Assembly (NCBI RefSeq): GCF_000241345.1
Contig: NZ_BAED01000058.1
Location: 21,211-85,210, forward strand
Source of the DNA: Gordonia amarae NBRC 15530
GTDB taxonomy: Bacteria > Actinomycetota > Actinomycetes > Mycobacteriales > Mycobacteriaceae
Direction of reading: 5' to 3'
DNA length: 64,000 nt
Positions 53,113-59,585 of the stretch are shown here, one piece after another. Position numbers and translations under genes: made by a program. The notes below the pieces were generated by a model that had not been told where the DNA came from, ran no database searches, and was given only the letters and a program-made list of their open reading frames with translations. Numbering within the stretch: position 1 is the first letter of the stretch; every line of letters begins with the position of its first letter.

Positions 53113-53242
53113 GTATTCAATTTAAGAGAGCTGTTCTCGCTGCCTCAGTGCGTCCGTGGCGTCCTAACGCGTGCGTCCTGCGTGATCACTGCACAGACTC
53201 ACAAAAGACGCTGAGAAACGAGCTCAGCGCCTTCTGTAGTGC

Positions 53243-53374
53243 TTATTTCTTAATAAGTTCTTGGCACTCGTCAACGGCTTTGGCGCCAACGCCTACCGCC
53301 AGCCAAACCGGCGCACGAGGGGGCTGCCCCCCTGCCTGCTTACCTGCCAAAAGCTTGAACCCAAGAATCGTCAC
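53243..53374 (-). CDS. small hypothetical phage protein (43 residues)
   Basis: A short frame starting GTG 53374 after AGGAGGCTCGGGCA, a very strong ribosome site. The protein begins VTILGFKLLAGKQAGGQPPR and ends VDECQELIKK. No family is recognised. It fills the gap between the HNH and scaffold-like genes on the same strand. A hydrophobic start and a positively charged middle could be an embedded peptide, but the length is small and no homology is known to me, so it may be chance. Confidence 0.45.
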   Translation of the reverse strand: MTILGFKLLAGKQAGGQPPRAPVWLAVGVGAKAVDECQELIKK

Positions 53375-53396
53375 TGCCCGAGCCTCCTGATTCCTG

Positions 53397-53864
53397 CTAT
53401 TGTGTGGGAGCCGCGAACGGTGCGCGTGTCTGATCAATGCCAAACTCGTCGCGTGCCTGCTTGATCGCTGCGTCCACCTTGCCAGCGTCGACCATTCCAT
53501 CCTCGCCGAGCAGGTCATCCACACCAACCCCGACTGCGGTCAGTAGCTTTCGATTCAATCCCGCAGCGTCACAAATCCGAGACACTTCACGTTCGTGCAT
53601 TCCAGCCACGACCGCCTGCAGCCGATCCCGCTCGGATTCAGCAGCTGCCAACCTCTGCCTGTACTTGCTCGGCTGCTTGCTGCCATCCTTGCCGGCGTCG
53701 CTTTCATCCTTGCCGGCGTCGCTTTCACCAGAAGCGTCTGAGGTCGATTCTGCGCTGTTTTCCGCGCCGTTCGGTGTCGTTACGCGTTCATCGTTCGTTG
53801 TTGCGTCTGTGGACGCCTCAGTGCTGTCCTTGGTGCTGTCGTGCGTCGACTTCGTGTCTGTCAT
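53397..53864 (-). CDS. scaffold-like phage protein
   Basis: A 155-residue acidic protein. Residues 1-65 are low-complexity Ser/Thr/Asp/Glu (MTDTKSTHDSTKDSTEAST, DAGKD repeated), then comes a coiled coil (YRQRLAAAESERDRLQAVV) and an Ala/Asp-rich end. This is the usual composition of phage scaffolding proteins, and it lies two genes upstream of the capsid gene. The ATG at 53864 overlaps the stop of the preceding gene (ATGA), so translation is coupled. Scaffold function is an inference from composition and position. Confidence 0.6.
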   Translation of the reverse strand: MTDTKSTHDSTKDSTEASTDATTNDERVTTPNGAENSAESTSDASGESDAGKDESDAGKDGSKQPSKYRQRLAAAESERDRLQAVVAGMHEREVSRICDAAGLNRKLLTAVGVGVDDLLGEDGMVDAGKVDAAIKQARDEFGIDQTRAPFAAPTQ

Positions 53865-54121
53865 CGCGTCGTTCCCTCGTTGCTTTCGATCTGATCAATC
53901 AGGTTGTTGCATGTCTCGATGGCTGCACGCCTCAGACTGGATAGCTGTTGCTTGAGCTGTTCATTCTCTCGCCGTGCTGCGTTGCGTTCTCCCCGCAGCT
54001 GGATCACGAGCGCACGTTCTGCACGGAGTGCTTTCATTCCCTGCGGGCCGAGGGGTTCATCCTCGACCCCTGCCTGGGTCTCGCCCCCTGCCCCGTCTGC
54101 GTTACCCCTCCCCCTGGTCAT
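53861..54121 (-). CDS. hypothetical coiled-coil protein
   Basis: An 86-residue protein with an N-terminal Gly/Glu-rich segment (MTRGRGNADGAGGETQAGVE) and a C-terminal coiled coil (RGERNAARRENEQLKQQLSS). It overlaps both neighbours by ATGA, which shows a tightly packed, translationally coupled block of four small genes on the minus strand. I do not recognise a family. A role as packaging or assembly accessory is possible from position only. Confidence 0.6.
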   Translation of the reverse strand: MTRGRGNADGAGGETQAGVEDEPLGPQGMKALRAERALVIQLRGERNAARRENEQLKQQLSSLRRAAIETCNNLIDQIESNEGTTR

Positions 54122-54405
54122 TCCGCACCCCCCGGGGTATCGGAATCCACTACGCGTGCGGAGCTGACAAAGTATGAGTGTGTTTCCTCGTTGCGAGGTT
54201 CGACCACGAACTTCCCTTGGGATACAGGGATTTCCACACGACCAGGTCTGATCGCTGCGTCGTCGGTTTCGATCAATGGGGCGGGGAGTATTCCCGATCG
54301 GATTTCACCGACGGTGCCTGATGTGTCCACACCGCCCCGCGTGTTTGGATAATCGACAAAGCCATACTCGATATCTTCGAGCAGCTCGTCCAAGGGATTC
54401 TTCAT
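54118..54405 (-). CDS. hypothetical 95-residue phage protein
   Basis: Starts at ATG 54405 (MKNPLDELLEDIEYGFVDYP) after GGAAAGG. The protein is acidic at the N-terminus and ends ARVVDSDTPGGAE. An upstream extension would read through the A/T-rich iteron block and is rejected. The gene is the first of the small capsid-side genes after the putative replication origin. No family is recognised. Confidence 0.6.
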   Translation of the reverse strand: MKNPLDELLEDIEYGFVDYPNTRGGVDTSGTVGEIRSGILPAPLIETDDAAIRPGRVEIPVSQGKFVVEPRNEETHSYFVSSARVVDSDTPGGAE

Positions 54406-54617
54406 TGCGCCTGCCTTTCCTTCGAGGCGCAGAACAGGACGAGCCAGGAAAAGGATGTCACATCGCGTAACAGAGCAACGCGGCTTGTTCACCCACCCAG
54501 GAGAACCGTTGCGAACTCGTCCTGTTCTGCTAGTTTTCATATTACGCGAATACGACTTCCGTACGCGCGTGCGTATGTGCGCCCGCCCGCGTATGCGCGC
54601 CCGGCCGGACGTGACGA

Positions 54618-54812
54618 TTGTCATTGCTGTGTGCACATTGCTGAATGACAAATGACAATTGACAAAACCAGTGACAATGCAAAAGGTGTCCCTACCTGCC
54701 TGTTTATTGATTGTCAAACCAAAATATATACAGACACACACGCGAGCGCGGTTTTGTCAATTGTCAATTGTCATCGCTCATTGTGCACACACAAATGACA
54801 ATCGAGTGACAA
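54618..54812. repeat. iteron-like array of TTGTCA/TGACAA hexamers, candidate replication origin
   Basis: Eleven copies of TGACAA or its complement TTGTCA in 195 bp. TGACAA occurs at 54646, 54653, 54660, 54672, 54796 and 54807. TTGTCA occurs at 54618, 54711, 54754, 54761 and 54768. Three are spaced exactly 7 bp in one orientation (54646-54665) and three exactly 7 bp in the other (54754-54773), flanking an A/T-rich centre with AAAATATATA near 54720. It lies just after the 3' end of the primase-helicase gene, where satellites such as SaPIs place their origin. The rest of the 408-bp gap 54406-54813 holds no gene. Confidence 0.65.
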
Positions 54813-54813
54813 T

Positions 54814-56850
54814 TCAGCCTGCCATTTCCACGTCCCCATCGCGGCCTAGAACCGACCAGATCGCTTCGCCGTCTGATGTCCTGCGTGCCTGCCCGTGGAA
54901 TCCCAGATCACCCAGGGCCTTCCATGCCCGATCGAGGGTAGATTCCGAGTATGGCGTGAACTCCTGCTCCTCCATGATTTCCGTATGAGAGTCGATGACC
55001 TCGGTCCGTTTTGTCGGCCCATTATCGAGAAGAAAAGCGTGCAGCCAGTCCTGAGCCTTTGGTCGCTTAGGCTTGCTGCTTTCCTGCCCTCGCTCCTGTG
55101 CACGTTTGCGTCCCAGTGCGATTCTCAGCGCTTCCTCGACACCGATGTCGGATTCACCTTCCCAGCAGACTGCGGGAATCCCGACCTCCTGCCCTTCAAT
55201 GCGGAGGGTGTGGAGTTGCGGTTTGAACCTCTGCGGCTTGGGCTTGCGAACCAGGTTCGACTTGTGGACCTCGATAATTCGGGCCTCGTCGTCGGTGTTG
55301 TTGGGATCGGCGACCACCATGATCGTTGCGCGGGCGATGTACGACCATGCACGATTGCCGCCCATGAGTTTTGCCGGGTCGGTCGATTCCAGCTTGGTGA
55401 AGTGCTTGATTCCCAGCAGCGCCACACCTGTATCCTCGGCCATGTCGATAATCGGAATCAGTGCGTCACGCAGCGGCTCTTCCTTCTCGACGTTGGTATC
55501 GCCGAGCACGCCTGAGATCGGATCCAGGACAATCAAACCGATGTTCTTTTCTCGGATGATTTTCCGGATGAGTTCGAGGCTTTTTACGACGTTCACGTAC
55601 GCACGTCGCGAGCCTGGCGGGCGGAATCGGAATACCTTCGACATGTCCGCGCCGTTCGCAACCAAGCGGGGCTTGATAGTGCTCTCCCACGAGTCCTCAG
55701 CAGCGATATAAAGCACGCCTTTCGCCTGCCCTCGATACTCGCCATCAAATCGCCCACGTGTCACCTCAGCGCTTGCCCAGAGGCACACCGAGGATTTCAT
55801 GCTTTCCTCGTATCCCGCAATGAGGGACAGATCACCGAGCGGCAGCCAGTCCTGCCACAGCCAACGCTGTAGGGTCATTTCACCCTCGTCCGCAGATTCC
55901 ACGATGTATTCCTCGTCTTCCATGTCCCCGGATATGTCGTCCTCATTGGCTGGTGTGGTGTCCTTCTGTAGCTTGGTGTCATAACAGACCCCGATTTGTT
56001 TTGGCAGCCCGCCCGGGTACCGGTCGTATTTGTCGAGTCCGGGTTCGTAACTGTCCATCAGCCACAACGTCTCGGGCAGGGAATAGCCTTCTTCCACACA
56101 CAGCGCGACAGTTGCATAAGTGCGCTTGCCTCGGCCTGTACCGTCGCCGGTCACGGTGTCACGCAGCGCCCGACCGAGTTTGGATGCCTTTCTTGGCACC
56201 TGAGCGGGCTTCTGGGCGTCTATCGCGTGCGACGCCGACTGTCGTGTGCGTACGTGATCCTGGGCGCTTACGGCCGCGTACAGGGCCGCGACATCACAGC
56301 GAACTGTCGGCCGTCGTTCGATGACCTCGACCATTGGCGGTTTTGCGTGTTTGAAGTTGAAAGTGCCTGGCACGCGGAACAAGTCATTGTCCGCCTTCTT
56401 GTCATTCCCACACCCGACGGTTTCCCCGATGCCTTTGCAAACCTCGTGCAGTTGTTCGGAGGATTCCAGATCAACACGCCAGAAGCGCTGGGTGTGGCCT
56501 GGTGTTCCCGACTGGATTGTGATTGTCGGCGGGAATTCTTCAAAGAACGACGCATCAACCACCGGGCTGTCTTGGTCGAGCCAGGCCCAGGGACGCTTTA
56601 CCGCGTTCCCGAGGCTGCGCTTGTCGGTACGCATGACGTTGGGGCAGTAGAAGCAATGGTGATCGGGCGCGTACTGCTCGAGCGTACTGATGACCTGAGC
56701 CTTCTCGGCCGGCCACTGGAATTTCTTGATGATCCAGCGTTTGCCCTCGGGGTCATCCTTGTGTTTGAACTCGAGGAACGCGTACCCTTTGGTGCGGCCC
56801 CATATCTTGTTCAGGTGGCTTTTAGCCCGCGCTATTTTTGGATTAAGCAT
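54814..56850 (-). CDS. primase-helicase replication protein (RepA-like AAA_25 ATPase)
   Basis: A 678-residue protein. The N-terminus (about 1-220) resembles a RepB-like primase, with a CFYC zinc-type pair (HHCFYCPN) and TPGHTQRFWRVDL. The C-terminal half is a RecA-like ATPase: a degenerate Walker A in AGYEESMKSSVCLW, Walker B in LIVLDPISGVLGD, and the motif IKHFTKLES. This matches the large replication protein of phiRv-like elements and satellites. Its stop abuts the iteron array, the expected origin, suggesting that this protein loads there. ATG 56850 follows GGAGAGGT closely. It is the largest gene of the element. Confidence 0.8.
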   Translation of the reverse strand: MLNPKIARAKSHLNKIWGRTKGYAFLEFKHKDDPEGKRWIIKKFQWPAEKAQVISTLEQYAPDHHCFYCPNVMRTDKRSLGNAVKRPWAWLDQDSPVVDASFFEEFPPTITIQSGTPGHTQRFWRVDLESSEQLHEVCKGIGETVGCGNDKKADNDLFRVPGTFNFKHAKPPMVEVIERRPTVRCDVAALYAAVSAQDHVRTRQSASHAIDAQKPAQVPRKASKLGRALRDTVTGDGTGRGKRTYATVALCVEEGYSLPETLWLMDSYEPGLDKYDRYPGGLPKQIGVCYDTKLQKDTTPANEDDISGDMEDEEYIVESADEGEMTLQRWLWQDWLPLGDLSLIAGYEESMKSSVCLWASAEVTRGRFDGEYRGQAKGVLYIAAEDSWESTIKPRLVANGADMSKVFRFRPPGSRRAYVNVVKSLELIRKIIREKNIGLIVLDPISGVLGDTNVEKEEPLRDALIPIIDMAEDTGVALLGIKHFTKLESTDPAKLMGGNRAWSYIARATIMVVADPNNTDDEARIIEVHKSNLVRKPKPQRFKPQLHTLRIEGQEVGIPAVCWEGESDIGVEEALRIALGRKRAQERGQESSKPKRPKAQDWLHAFLLDNGPTKRTEVIDSHTEIMEEQEFTPYSESTLDRAWKALGDLGFHGQARRTSDGEAIWSVLGRDGDVEMAG

Positions 56851-56872
56851 ACCTCTCCAACTTTATTCAGCT

Positions 56873-56965
56873 GGGTGAGGCTGTTCTGTTGATTACATTA
56901 CCTGATTGCGCCCGTATTTTGCGTATGTAGTCGACATGATGTAATATATTCATATAACCTCACCC
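56873..56965. promoter_or_regulatory. A/T-rich promoter region of the replication gene, flanked by inverted octamers
   Basis: GGGTGAGG (56873-56880) and CCTCACCC (56958-56965) are perfect inverted octamers around 77 bp of A/T-rich DNA with GTAATATATTCATAT. It lies immediately upstream of the minus-strand primase-helicase gene. A repressor-looping or promoter role is inferred. Confidence 0.4.
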
Positions 56966-56972
56966 AAAGGGG

Positions 56973-57009
56973 AAAGGCCCGCGTGATCTGTCCGACCATG
57001 CGGGCCTTT
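56973..57009 (-). terminator. rho-independent terminator after the HTH gene
   Basis: AAAGGCCCGC (56973-56982) pairs with GCGGGCCTTT (57000-57009). It lies 12 bp beyond the stop of the MerR-like gene (minus strand) and separates it from the replication gene. Confidence 0.75.
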
Positions 57010-57020
57010 CTTTGGTTTAG

Positions 57021-57188
57021 CTATGCTGCACCGTCGATGACTTCTTGAATTGCGCTCTCGGGAATCCGACGACGCTGCCCGATCTTGAATGATCGGATCT
57101 TTCCCGTACTCATCCATCGGACCATTGTCGAACGCGAGACCCCGAACATCTCGCACACCTGCGGAACTGTGTACAGCTTTTCCGGCAT
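57021..57188 (-). CDS. MerR/excisionase-type helix-turn-helix protein
   Basis: A 55-residue protein starting ATG 57188 (MPEKLYTVPQVCEMFGVSR) with the ribosome site AAAGGAG. It is almost entirely a winged helix of the MerR/HTH_17 type: EMFGVSRSTMVRWMSTGKIR and then the wing FKIGQRRRIPES. Such small proteins act as excisionase (recombination directionality factor) or as a phage regulator. Here an Xis role is likely because it is encoded near the integrase and next to the replication gene, but regulation of the replication operon is equally possible. The 5' flank to 57355 holds no other convincing gene. Confidence 0.75.
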   Translation of the reverse strand: MPEKLYTVPQVCEMFGVSRSTMVRWMSTGKIRSFKIGQRRRIPESAIQEVIDGAA

Positions 57189-57355
57189 TTGTTGTTTCTC
57201 CTTTCGCTGTGATTCAACAATGACACAAGCGCTCTCAATAGCTGCCCGCCCTGAGCGTTCCTCTGCGGTCCATATATGCGTTCTGCACGCGATTACTGCA
57301 CGACGCATGAAAGAGGCGACAGCGGACGACTCAGCGCCCACTGCCGCCCTCTGAA

Positions 57356-57610
57356 TCACGCGTCGATGACCACGCGGTATGAATGCTCGTTGGAACACTC
57401 GACGTCGAGGATGAGAATGTCTTCCTCGTCATCGTCTATTACATTGGCAAACTTCCCGCAGACAATCGGGTCGCCGCAGGGACACTTACCCAAGGCATCT
57501 CGTAAGTTCCGAGCAATATCTGCCAGCCCGACCCGGTATTCCAGGATATCCACTCGATCGTTGCGCAGACGCTCGAAGGCCTCCTGCACCTGCTCGTGTA
57601 CGTCTGTCAT
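57356..57610 (-). CDS. hypothetical 84-residue protein with Cys motif
   Basis: The start ATG 57610 follows AGGAGGCGACGAC. The protein begins MTDVHEQVQEAFERLRNDRV, has a helical N-terminal half, then CPCGDPIVCG and an acidic DDDEEDILILDVEC segment. The Cys motif may be a small zinc site. It is divergent from the XRE repressor gene, so it is probably the first early gene repressed in the integrated state. I do not recognise a family. An upstream in-frame start at 57745 would run into the repressor promoter and is rejected. Confidence 0.65.
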   Translation of the reverse strand: MTDVHEQVQEAFERLRNDRVDILEYRVGLADIARNLRDALGKCPCGDPIVCGKFANVIDDDEEDILILDVECSNEHSYRVVIDA

Positions 57611-57683
57611 GTCGTCGCCTCCTGTGTCGTGGTGAACCAAATACGCCGCGTTCTGCGTCGTGATGACCACGGTAGCGGCTGTG

Positions 57684-57712
57684 TTGTCCAGAGTCAAGGA
57701 ACGTGGTATTTG
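57684..57712 (+). promoter_or_regulatory. putative repressor promoter
   Basis: TTGTCC (57684-57689), a 17-bp spacer and TATTTG (57707-57712), 36 bp upstream of the repressor ATG. The match to consensus is moderate. Confidence 0.4.
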
Positions 57713-57747
57713 TGTTGTCGTGAAGCAAACGAGGAAAGGGTTCACGC

Positions 57748-58146
57748 ATGATTGAACGGTTCCGAACCGCGCTCAAGGCGGCGCGAGTCAAGAAGGGCTT
57801 GTCAGCTCGACAGCTGTCCGAGGCAACGGGCGGTGTGGTCACGCGGGCAACGATCGCCAATTGGGAATCAGGACGTAAGGAGGGAGTCGATATCCAGGAG
57901 CTTGCCGCACTGGCGAAAGCTCTTGATGTACCGGCCCTTTCGCTCCTGTACCCGCTGGACGGCATGACGCCTGAGGAGGCGCAGGAGGCGATCGACTTCT
58001 CGGGTTACGACACGGCGTACTGCGTCCTGTACCGCTGGTCAGACGTGCAGCTGCTCGCGAGCCTGTCGCCCACACCGCCGAACCTGGCATCTGAACTGCG
58101 GCAAGTGATTACAGACGCAGCGCGGGAAGGCTGGGACATCCAGTGA
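57748..58146 (+). CDS. XRE-family repressor
   Basis: A 132-residue protein. The N-terminal helix-turn-helix is typical: RVKKGLSARQLSEATGG and then VTRATIANWESGRKEGV. The C-terminal part is helical, DVPALSLLYPLDGMTPEEA. Likely the immunity repressor of the element, acting on the divergent early promoter between it and the 84-residue gene. Its stop overlaps the GTG of the integrase (GTGA), so repressor and integrase are translationally coupled, unlike the usual phage arrangement of separate transcripts. ATG 57748 follows AGGAAAGGG. Confidence 0.8.
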   Translation: MIERFRTALKAARVKKGLSARQLSEATGGVVTRATIANWESGRKEGVDIQELAALAKALDVPALSLLYPLDGMTPEEAQEAIDFSGYDTAYCVLYRWSDVQLLASLSPTPPNLASELRQVITDAAREGWDIQ

Positions 58147-59318
58147 GCCGACAGCAGTTGCCACCGCAGATCAAAAAGATCGAGGTCAAGAATCGCACGA
58201 CCGGCAAACCCGAGGTTCGTTACCAGGTCACGACTGAGGCCGGTGTGGACCCCGAGACAGGCAAACGTCGCCAGGTCCGCAGACGGTACCGTACGGAACG
58301 GGAAGCGCGGGAAGCACTGTCGAGCATCAGCGCCGAGGCACACGCTGGCACGTTCGTCCCGAGGAAGACACTCACAGTGTCGGAGGTCATCGACGCGTAC
58401 CTCGCTTCCAGGCACACGCTGCGGCCAAGCAGCCTGTCCAAGTTGACTTACGACCTCGACACGTTGCGACAGTTCCACGGCGACAAGCCAATTCAGTCCT
58501 TGACCAAGGCCGACATGGACAGCATGGTGCGTGCTCTCACGGCAGGTGGGACGACCACACCAAAGGGTCGAGTCAGAAAGCCGTGGGGAGCGAAGGCGAC
58601 GAACAAAGTCATTGCGTCTGCTGCACGCCTGCTCGAGGATGCGAAACGGCAAGGGCTGGTTGCTCGCAACGTCGCCGAACACGTCGCCCGTGTGGCGACC
58701 ACACACCGCGACATGGCCAGCTTCACGGAAAGCGAAGTGCGACAGCTGCTTGCCAGCCTCGATGGCGACAGGCTCGCTCATGCCTGGCACCTGGCGCTAT
58801 CGGGACTCAGGAGGGGCGAGATTGCCGGCCTGCGTTGGGATGACGTGGACCTAACCAGCCCACACCCGAGCCTCACGATCCGCAATAACCGCGTGTCTGC
58901 GGGCGGGCGATCTGTCGAGGGTGATCCGAAGTCGTTCACATCACGACGTACTTTGCCGATGCCTGAGTCGCTGCGTGTGGCGCTGGTCGCTGCGCGTGAA
59001 CGTCAACACGCAGAACGCGCCGCAGTCGGCTCAGCGTATCGCTCAGGTGCGTATGTCGTGTCCAATGAAATCGGCGACCCGTACAGTCCCGCGGTCCTCA
59101 GTCGATACTGGCGCGAGATGCTCGCCGATCACGACATGCGGCATATTCGCCTGCACGACGCCAGGCACACCTGCGCAACGCTGATGCACCTTCAGGGTGT
59201 GCCGGTATCTGTGATCGCCGCATGGATCGGACACGCTGATGCGTCGCTCACCATGAAGCTGTATGCTCACAGCCAGGACGACGCACTGCGGGACGCGGCG
59301 AGGTCGATGTTCGCGTGA
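58143..59318 (+). CDS. tyrosine recombinase (phage integrase)
   Basis: A 391-residue integrase. An N-terminal AP2-like arm domain (EVRYQVTTEAGVDPETGKRR) precedes a core-binding domain (about 80-175) and the catalytic domain. The catalytic residues are visible: Arg in LSGLRRGEIAGL (about 224), the HxxR box as HDARHTC (about 337), a GHAD His (about 361) and the nucleophile Tyr in KLYAHSQ (about 374). It is therefore likely active. It starts at GTG 58143, overlapping the repressor stop, and ends 75 bp before the attR core, the classical int-att layout. The target is the tRNA-Gly(CCC) gene. Confidence 0.92.
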   Translation: MSRQQLPPQIKKIEVKNRTTGKPEVRYQVTTEAGVDPETGKRRQVRRRYRTEREAREALSSISAEAHAGTFVPRKTLTVSEVIDAYLASRHTLRPSSLSKLTYDLDTLRQFHGDKPIQSLTKADMDSMVRALTAGGTTTPKGRVRKPWGAKATNKVIASAARLLEDAKRQGLVARNVAEHVARVATTHRDMASFTESEVRQLLASLDGDRLAHAWHLALSGLRRGEIAGLRWDDVDLTSPHPSLTIRNNRVSAGGRSVEGDPKSFTSRRTLPMPESLRVALVAARERQHAERAAVGSAYRSGAYVVSNEIGDPYSPAVLSRYWREMLADHDMRHIRLHDARHTCATLMHLQGVPVSVIAAWIGHADASLTMKLYAHSQDDALRDAARSMFA

Positions 59319-59339
59319 CATGTGACAACGAGCGTGACA
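59315..59339 (+). repeat. GTGACA repeats, candidate integrase arm sites (right end)
   Basis: GTGACA at 59315, 59322 and 59334, the first overlapping the integrase stop codon. They match the left-end repeat core at 49710 and lie 55-80 bp from the attR core. Confidence 0.45.
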
Positions 59340-59393
59340 CGGAAGGGTTTGTGACGGGTGGTGTGGTGCATAACCGCAGGTGAGGCGTCCTAT

Positions 59394-59431
59394 GCCGATG
59401 TAGTTCAATGGCAGAACATCAGCTTCCCAAG
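59394..59431 (+). repeat. attR core
   Basis: 38 bases identical to 49562-49599. They end just after the anticodon, where the left copy diverges (T versus C). It marks the right boundary of the element. Confidence 0.88.
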
Positions 59432-59467
59432 CTGAATACGCGGGTTCGATTCCCGTCATCGGCTCCA
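59394..59467 (+). tRNA. tRNA-Gly(CCC), reconstituted at attR
   Basis: A complete cloverleaf: acceptor arms GCCGATG and CATCGGC, D arm GTTC…GAAC, anticodon arm TCAGC-TTCCCAA-GCTGA with anticodon CCC at 59426-59428, T arm GCGGG-TTCGATT-CCCGT, discriminator T and an encoded CCA (59465-59467). The first 38 bases (to just after the anticodon) are the att core and belong to the element's right end. The promoter must now be supplied by the element; no strong one is obvious just upstream. Confidence 0.93.
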
Positions 59468-59585
59468 CAAATCCCCTGGTCAGAGCGTTACCGACCAGGG
59501 GATTTCGTGATTCTCGGCCATCGGTGACCCGATGATCAGCCGTGCAAGATCAGATCGGCGGCACCACCCGCGGTGGTTTCCGGCT

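Larger units (their letters stand above)
49562..59431. mobile_element. integrated phiRv1/phiRv2-like capsid-encoding satellite prophage
   Basis: Bounded by 38-bp direct repeats (49562-49599 and 59394-59431) equal to the 5' half of tRNA-Gly. The interior has lower G+C, tighter small genes and phage functions: integrase, XRE repressor, MerR-like HTH, primase-helicase, scaffold-like, HNH, HK97 capsid, connector-like. There is no portal, large terminase, protease, tail or lysis gene, so it cannot make a particle alone and probably depends on a helper phage, as capsid-forming satellites do. Its ~9.9 kb size and the int-to-capsid order recall phiRv1 and phiRv2 of M. tuberculosis. It looks intact: the genes are open, the att repeats are perfect and the integrase has its full catalytic set. 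Confidence 0.85.

Noticed and set aside
52492..53214. Plus-strand open frame of ~240 codons across the HNH gene
   Set aside because: Shadow of the HNH gene on the other strand. Hydrophobic composition arises from antisense codons; no ribosome site.
54541..54600. Pyrimidine/purine run with GCGTATGTGCGCCCGCCC-like alternation as a Z-DNA or origin signal
   Set aside because: The alternation is short and may be a composition effect. The TGACAA array next to it is the better supported signal.
57085..57354. Plus-strand open frame opposite the MerR-like HTH gene
   Set aside because: No ribosome site, and the minus strand holds a strong HTH gene with its own ribosome site.
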